Source: an uncultured Eubacteriales bacterium
GTDB lineage: Bacteria; Bacillota; Clostridia; Oscillospirales; CAG-272
Direction: 5' to 3'
DNA: 64,000 bases
Assembly (NCBI GenBank): GCA_934373635.1
Contig: CAKROZ010000010.1
Coordinates: forward strand, 1 to 64,000
How positions within the stretch are numbered: the first letter of the stretch is position 1; every line of letters starts with the position of its first letter. Positions 60,085-64,000 of this stretch are shown piece by piece. Below the pieces are notes generated by a model that had not been told where the DNA came from, did not search any database, and saw only the letters and a program-made list of their open reading frames with translations. The position numbers were made by a program, and so were the translations under genes.

Positions 60085-61620
60085 TTACATATCTTGCGAT
60101 TCGATGCGGGCGATCTCGCGGGCAATCTGCTTCGGAAGGTCGGACGGCGTGACGCCGAAGGCGGAAAATTCGCGTGTGAGAGTATCTGCCGCAAGCCCGT
60201 GGCAGAAGACGGCGATTGCGGCGGCATCCGTCGGGGGGATGCCCTGTGCGGCGAGGGCGGCAAGGCAGCCCGCGAGGACGTCGCCGCTCCCCGCCTTGGC
60301 AAGAGCGGAAGAGCCGGTGTCGTTCAGATAGCAGACCTCGCCGTCCGTCACGACGGTGCCCGCGCCCTTGAGCACAAGGGTGGTATGCGTCGCCGCGGCG
60401 TAGGACATCGCCTCGCTCATGCGGTGGAGCTGTACCTCTTCGACGTTCTTCCCCGAGAGGCGGGAAAACTCCATCGGATGCGGGGTGAGAATGACCTTGC
60501 GCTTTGCGTGTGCGAATAGTTCACGGGCGGCGTCGTGGTCGTGCGAAAGCGCGTTCAGGGCATCGGCGTCGAGCACCAGCGTCCTCCCCTCCGATGCGAG
60601 AAGTGCCACGAGCAGGCGGTACAGTCCCGCGGTGTCCTCCGAGCCGCAACCGACGAGGGTCGCGCTCTGTTTTTCCGACAGGGCGACGAGCGCGCGGATC
60701 TCCTCCTCCGAGAGGTCCGCCGCGGGGGAAAACTTCTTGTAGATCGCCTCGGGAAATTTCTCCGCGAGGTCGTGGATCAGGGCGTCCGTCCCGCAATAGG
60801 TGGTATAGCCGACGCCGCCGCGAAGCGCCGCTTCGAGCGACAGTGCCGCCGCGCCGCGATAGGTATCGCTCCCCGTGAGAAGGAGGAGCTTCCCGAAATC
60901 GCCCTTGCTCGAATTCTCCTTCCGTTTCGGGAGGCGGGAGCGGACGAACGCCGCATCGATCTTCTCAAAGGGCATGGGAAAGCGTTCGGCGAGGGTGTCG
61001 GCAGGCAAGCCGAGAGTGTCGCAGATCAGCTCGCCGACATAGCCGCGAGCGGGATAGGAGAGAAGCCCCGCCTTGATAAAGGACAGGCAGACGGTCGCGC
61101 TGACGGAAACGGCGTCGGGGGTCACGCTCCCGTCGTCGGGGTTCACGCCGAGGGGGACGTCGACCGCGATCTTCGTCGCGACGGTGTGACGGAAAAGGCG
61201 GGCGAGCGTATGCGCCGCCTCGGGCAATTCTCCTTGAAAGCCCGTGCCGAAGACGGCATCGACGAGACAATCGGCATCCGCGACGGACGCCGCCCGATCG
61301 AAGGGAAGCACTTCCCCGCCCGCGGCGAGATACTCGGTGCGGAAGGCACGCGCCTCCTCTCCCTTCGGCTCCTTGCCGAACACGTCACAGAGGGTGACGG
61401 CGTAGTCGGAAAGCAGCTCGCACGCGGCGGCATAGCCGTCGCCGCCGTTGTTCCCCGCTCCGACAAAGATGCCGATCCGTCCGCCGCGGGGAATGCGGAC
61501 GCGGACGGCTTCGGCGACCGCGTGTCCGCTCCGCCGCATCAGCTCACGAACGGAGATCCCGAGATCGGACGCCGCGTAGGCATCGATCTTGCGGATATCC
61601 GCGGATCTTGCGAGTTTCAT
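60085..61620 (-). CDS. nnr: Bifunctional NAD(P)H-hydrate epimerase/dehydratase
   Basis: ATG at 61620 follows AAAGGAG; the longer frame from 61677 is rejected. The 511-residue protein combines the YjeF_N epimerase (residues 1-215, with VGAGNNGGDGYAAACELL) and the YjeF_C ADP-dependent dehydratase (about 230-511, with LLTGSDTYRGAAALSLEAAL, LTPHPMEFSRLSG and AKAGSGDVLAGCLAALAAQG). It repairs NAD(P)HX damage. Both halves appear complete. Confidence 0.95.
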   Translation of the reverse strand: MKLARSADIRKIDAYAASDLGISVRELMRRSGHAVAEAVRVRIPRGGRIGIFVGAGNNGGDGYAAACELLSDYAVTLCDVFGKEPKGEEARAFRTEYLAAGGEVLPFDRAASVADADCLVDAVFGTGFQGELPEAAHTLARLFRHTVATKIAVDVPLGVNPDDGSVTPDAVSVSATVCLSFIKAGLLSYPARGYVGELICDTLGLPADTLAERFPMPFEKIDAAFVRSRLPKRKENSSKGDFGKLLLLTGSDTYRGAAALSLEAALRGGVGYTTYCGTDALIHDLAEKFPEAIYKKFSPAADLSEEEIRALVALSEKQSATLVGCGSEDTAGLYRLLVALLASEGRTLVLDADALNALSHDHDAARELFAHAKRKVILTPHPMEFSRLSGKNVEEVQLHRMSEAMSYAAATHTTLVLKGAGTVVTDGEVCYLNDTGSSALAKAGSGDVLAGCLAALAAQGIPPTDAAAIAVFCHGLAADTLTREFSAFGVTPSDLPKQIAREIARIESQDM

Positions 61621-61685
61621 GAAGTCTCCTTTCTGCGTTTTTTCCGAAAGCCTTGAGTTTTTTTGGAAAAAATGCACAAAACCTA

Positions 61686-61714
61686 TTTACAAATCGGATT
61701 TTTTTTGATATAAT
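61686..61714 (+). promoter_or_regulatory. Promoter of the cytidylate-kinase-like gene
   Basis: TTTACA (61686-61691), 17-nt spacer, TATAAT (61709-61714), about 37 nt upstream of the ATG. Confidence 0.7.
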
Positions 61715-61750
61715 GAATAATACCAAGGAAGAAAGGATGAGTCAGATACC

Positions 61751-62383
61751 ATGGCTAAGAAAGTGATCATCACCATTGCGAGACAATACGGGAGCGGCGG
61801 GCGCGAGATCGGCGGAAAGGTCGCCGAAGCCCTCGGTATCCCTCTTTACGATAAAGAGATCATCAAGGACGCCGCCGCGCAGGGCGACCTCCACATCGAT
61901 GTTGCGAAAAAGGCGGACGAAACGGCGGCAAACAGCCTTCTCTACACGCTTGCCATGGGGTCGAACGTTCTCGGCACCTCGATGGCGTTCGGCTACAAGA
62001 TGCCCCTCAACGACAAGCTCTTCATCCTCCAGTCGGATGTGATCAAAAACTATGCGAAGGAAGGGAGCTGTGTCATCATCGGTCGGTGCGCCGACTACGT
62101 TCTGCGCGAGGAGCCGAACCTTCTCCGCGTCTTCATTTACGGCGATCTCGAGCACAGGAAGGCTCGCGTTGCCGAGCGGCACCCGGAATTGAAGTCCTCG
62201 CAGATCATCGACGCTATCAACAAGACCGACAAGCGTCGCTCCTCCTACTATAATTTCTATACGGGAAACAAGTGGGGAAAGTACGACAATTACGATCTCG
62301 CCGTCAATTCCTCCTCGATCGGGATCGAGGGAGCCGCACGCCTGATCGCGGCGGTTGCAAAGGCGAAGATGGACGAAGAATAA
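61751..62383 (+). CDS. Cytidylate kinase-like family protein
   Basis: The 210-residue protein starts VIITIARQYGSGGREIGGKVAEALGIPLYD, a P-loop variant typical of the Cytidylate_kin2 family, with the CVIIGRCADYVL segment around 96-107. These proteins are common in gut Clostridia, but their nucleotide or other substrate has not been established. A second basic motif, KTDKRRSSYYNFYTGNKWG, is the lid region. GAAAGGATG precedes the start. Confidence 0.85.
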   Translation: MAKKVIITIARQYGSGGREIGGKVAEALGIPLYDKEIIKDAAAQGDLHIDVAKKADETAANSLLYTLAMGSNVLGTSMAFGYKMPLNDKLFILQSDVIKNYAKEGSCVIIGRCADYVLREEPNLLRVFIYGDLEHRKARVAERHPELKSSQIIDAINKTDKRRSSYYNFYTGNKWGKYDNYDLAVNSSSIGIEGAARLIAAVAKAKMDEE

Positions 62384-62394
62384 CATAACGAAAG

Positions 62395-62436
62395 ACGAGC
62401 GGCGCGGCGGTAAAAACCATCGCGCCGCCGCTCGTT
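62395..62436. terminator. Terminator between convergent genes
   Basis: ACGAGCGGCG pairs with CGCCGCTCGT around a GC-rich loop. It lies between the cytidylate-kinase-like gene and the nucleotidyltransferase gene. Confidence 0.7.
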
Positions 62437-62447
62437 CTGCGGTTTTA

Positions 62448-63359
62448 TCAGAAGTTCTCGGGGTAGACGCCCTCCGCCTTCAGGCGGCGGAACGCCTCGA
62501 CGACGGCTTCCTTATCCTCTTTATAGGTGACACCGTACCACTTATCGGTATTGTCGAGGACGCGGACGTCGGCGCGCCCCTCCCCGATGAGGTCGGAGAC
62601 GACGCTCGGAAGAAAGAATTCGCACTTCTCGGGATTCTTCCCAAGATTCTCGCGAAGGAATTCGGGGAAGCGGTCGCGGCACTCGCGGATGTAGGAGGGA
62701 GTGAAGCCCCAGAGATTCATCGACACGAGGGTATCGGGGTCGAGGGTCGTCTCGGTCTCCCCTTCCACGTAATAGATGGTATCGGCGCGAACGCCGATCT
62801 TCGTGCGCTCGACGATCTCGGTGAGCATCCCGTTTTCATCCTGCGAGCAGATGCCGCGGGAGACCGTGCCCTGCTCGGTAACGGTATTCTTGATGCGATA
62901 GCCGACCATGGCATAGTGATACTTGCCTTCGTCGTTTGTATTCTTCAGAAAATCATAAATCTTCGAGAAGGCGTGCGCGCCGTAGTAATCGTCGGCGTTG
63001 ATGACCGCGAAGGGGGCATCCACCGTGCCGAGCGTGCAGAGGATGGCGTGCGCGGTGCCCCACGGCTTTTTGCGTCCCGCGGGGACGGTGAAACCCTCGG
63101 GGAGCTTATCGAGCTCCTGGAACACGTATTTTACATTGATATTCTTCCCCGCGAGATGGCGATCCATGACCTCACGGAATTCATGCTCGATCTCGTGCTT
63201 GATGATAAAGGTGACGTCGCGGAAGCCCGCGCGGATCGCGTCGTAGATGGAAAAATCGATGATGATATGTCCCGCGTCGTCCACGGAGTCGATCTGCTTC
63301 AATCCGCCGTAACGGCTTCCCATGCCGGCAGCCATGATGACAAGTTCCGGGTTCTTCAT
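62448..63359 (-). CDS. Sugar-1-phosphate nucleotidyltransferase
   Basis: The start at 63359 (MKNPELVIMAAGMGSRYGG) has AGGAGTAAC upstream; a much longer frame beginning at 63821 crosses a promoter and low-complexity sequence. The 303-residue protein has the NTP_transferase signature AAGMGSRYGGLKQID (about 9-23), GTAHAI, and VINADDYYG (metal-binding DD). It most likely makes an NDP-sugar from a hexose-1-phosphate or N-acetylhexosamine-1-phosphate and could act with the NahK-like kinase at 27640. The nucleotide cannot be assigned. Confidence 0.85.
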   Translation of the reverse strand: MKNPELVIMAAGMGSRYGGLKQIDSVDDAGHIIIDFSIYDAIRAGFRDVTFIIKHEIEHEFREVMDRHLAGKNINVKYVFQELDKLPEGFTVPAGRKKPWGTAHAILCTLGTVDAPFAVINADDYYGAHAFSKIYDFLKNTNDEGKYHYAMVGYRIKNTVTEQGTVSRGICSQDENGMLTEIVERTKIGVRADTIYYVEGETETTLDPDTLVSMNLWGFTPSYIRECRDRFPEFLRENLGKNPEKCEFFLPSVVSDLIGEGRADVRVLDNTDKWYGVTYKEDKEAVVEAFRRLKAEGVYPENF

Positions 63360-63402
63360 ACTGTTACTCCTTTTTCGGGGAGATTTCCCCTCTTGTGGTT
63401 TT

Positions 63403-63431
63403 ATTTTACCATACCCCGAGAAAAAATGCAA
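63403..63431 (-). promoter_or_regulatory. Promoter of the nucleotidyltransferase gene
   Basis: On the minus strand, TTGCAT (63426-63431), a 17-nt spacer and TAAAAT (63403-63408). Confidence 0.6.
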
Positions 63432-63756
63432 GGGGCGCGTGCGATTTTGGAAAAATAGTACCAAATTCCCGTTCGTTTTTACCAAAACGGACGGCTCCGC
63501 TTTTTCGGCATTTTCGGTACCGTTATCATTGTTTTCTACCGTTTTTCGATTGTTTTCGATCCTCCTTGTCCTTTTTCGCCGCCATTCCTTCGTGTTTGGC
63601 GGAATTTTGTTGCGTTTCGATCGAAAATCTTCTTTTTCGGATTTCGGTTTTTTCTCTTCATCTTTATTTTCTACCATTTTTCGAGTAATTTCATCCCTTG
63701 CACTTTTGTTTTTCGGTGCGGGACGGTTTTTTTCGCGAATTTTCTCGCAAAAGGGC

Positions 63757-63785
63757 TTGAAAAGCGGTCGGGAATGAGGTATAAT
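63757..63785 (+). promoter_or_regulatory. Promoter of upp
   Basis: TTGAAA (63757-63762), a 17-nt spacer and TATAAT (63780-63785). Confidence 0.75.
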
Positions 63786-63819
63786 ATACAGGAATAAAAA
63801 GAAGGAAGGAAGAAGAAAC

Positions 63820-64000
63820 ATGAGTCAATTTCACCTCATCGACCACCCCCTCATCCAGCACAAGCTCACCATCATGAGAAACAAGAACACCTCGACGAAG
63901 GATTTTCGCGAGCTGCTCAACGAGATCTCCATGCTGATGGGCTACGAGATCACCCGCGACCTGCCTCTCAAGAGCGTCACCGTAGAGACCCCCGTCGCTA
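63820..64000 (+). CDS. upp: Uracil phosphoribosyltransferase, 5' part (cut by window end)
   Basis: From ATG 63820 (AGGAAGGAAG upstream) the frame reads [18 protein letters not shown], then [20 protein letters not shown], the canonical N-terminus of Upp, which salvages uracil to UMP with PRPP. The window contains about 60 of an expected 209 residues. The catalytic PRPP-binding part lies beyond position 64000. Confidence 0.94.
   Translation, partial: MSQFHLIDHPLIQHKLTIMRNKNTSTKDFRELLNEISMLMGYEITRDLPLKSVTVETPVA

Larger units (their letters stand above)
63360..63819. other. Intergenic region between nucleotidyltransferase and upp
   Basis: The region is T-rich with repeated TTTTTCG motifs, partly reduplicated: on the minus strand CGAAAAA-GGTAGAAAA-GAT occurs twice, near 63535 and 63680. 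It holds the two outward-facing promoters listed separately. The long minus-strand frame here gives a charged low-complexity sequence that I do not accept as a protein. Confidence 0.6.

Noticed and set aside
63360..63821. N-terminal extension of the nucleotidyltransferase to 457 residues
   Set aside because: The extra residues are Lys/Glu/Arg low-complexity, the internal ATG at 63359 has a good site, a promoter lies in between, and the family starts at MKNPELVIMAAG.

Overview
The window is a compact, GC-rich stretch of bacterial chromosome. Genes are packed in long co-directional runs with ATGA-type stop/start overlaps, AAGGAG-type ribosome binding sites and textbook TTGACA-17-TATAAT promoters. 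The gene families (DUF5685 next to a J-domain protein, RimO, Tex, a YerC/TrpR-like domain, a 2,4-diaminopentanoate dehydrogenase relative, an SLH-domain protein, BspA-type leucine-rich repeats, a PocR-AraC regulator) point to an anaerobic member of the Bacillota, class Clostridia, probably an uncultivated gut lineage. This is inferred from gene content only; no rRNA gene is present.

Layout. 1-6648 (minus): rsuA-like, tex, DUF5685, J-domain, membrane protein and rimO form one run, and a 131-bp tandem repeat starts at the rimO 3' end. 6886-12547 (plus): a carbohydrate ABC transporter (lipoprotein, two permeases, ATPase) with malQ, probably for maltodextrin use. 12637-14764: a decayed mobile-element zone with a serine recombinase, a promoter-bearing but broken tRNA-Pro, an intact tRNA-Pro(UGG) and an integrase-like N-terminal fragment. 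14932-23798: an amino-acid dehydrogenase, a MerR regulator, an SDR, a TIM-barrel isomerase, a YbaK deacylase, a MATE exporter, an SLOG protein facing a ribbon-helix-helix protein across a palindrome, a PHP phosphoesterase and a small repeat-containing membrane protein. 24228-26472: an ABC-2 exporter and a lipoprotein. 26754-29343 (minus): an amino-sugar set (ROK kinase pseudogene, NahK-like kinase, nagB) divergent from a PocR-AraC regulator that overlaps an SbcD/SbcC-like pair. 33616-34869: a PnuC-like transporter with an extra N-terminal module.

35344-45796 (plus) is an aromatic amino acid operon: aminotransferase, pheA, aroB, aroC, aroE-aroK fusion, aroQ, aroA, tyrA and DAHP synthase, followed by a uracil-DNA-glycosylase-superfamily gene. 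It encodes every step from PEP plus erythrose-4-phosphate to phenylalanine and tyrosine. It lies behind a consensus promoter with a perfect 8-3-8 operator-like palindrome and a 24-nt tandem-repeat leader. 45943-64000: a FAD protein, an internally deleted IS481-like element, tRNA-Arg(CCG) followed by a 168-bp array that repeats the tRNA 3' end, an SDR, a TrpR-like/HisZ-like fusion, a minus-strand run (BspA-like LRR protein, HprK-like kinase, PqqD, FAD protein, YbaK paralogue, PD-(D/E)XK-like protein), an SLH protein, the NAD(P)HX repair enzyme, a cytidylate-kinase-like protein, a sugar nucleotidyltransferase and the 5' end of upp.

The most unusual signals are: (1) tandem arrays that begin inside gene 3' ends (rimO, tRNA-Arg, the SbcC-like gene), with three consecutive hairpins per unit in the two long ones; (2) the broken tRNA-Pro whose promoter may now serve a different intact tRNA-Pro; (3) the TrpR-like/HisZ fusion; (4) the LRR/HprK-like/PqqD trio without a visible RiPP precursor; (5) the operator and repeat-filled leader of the aromatic operon.
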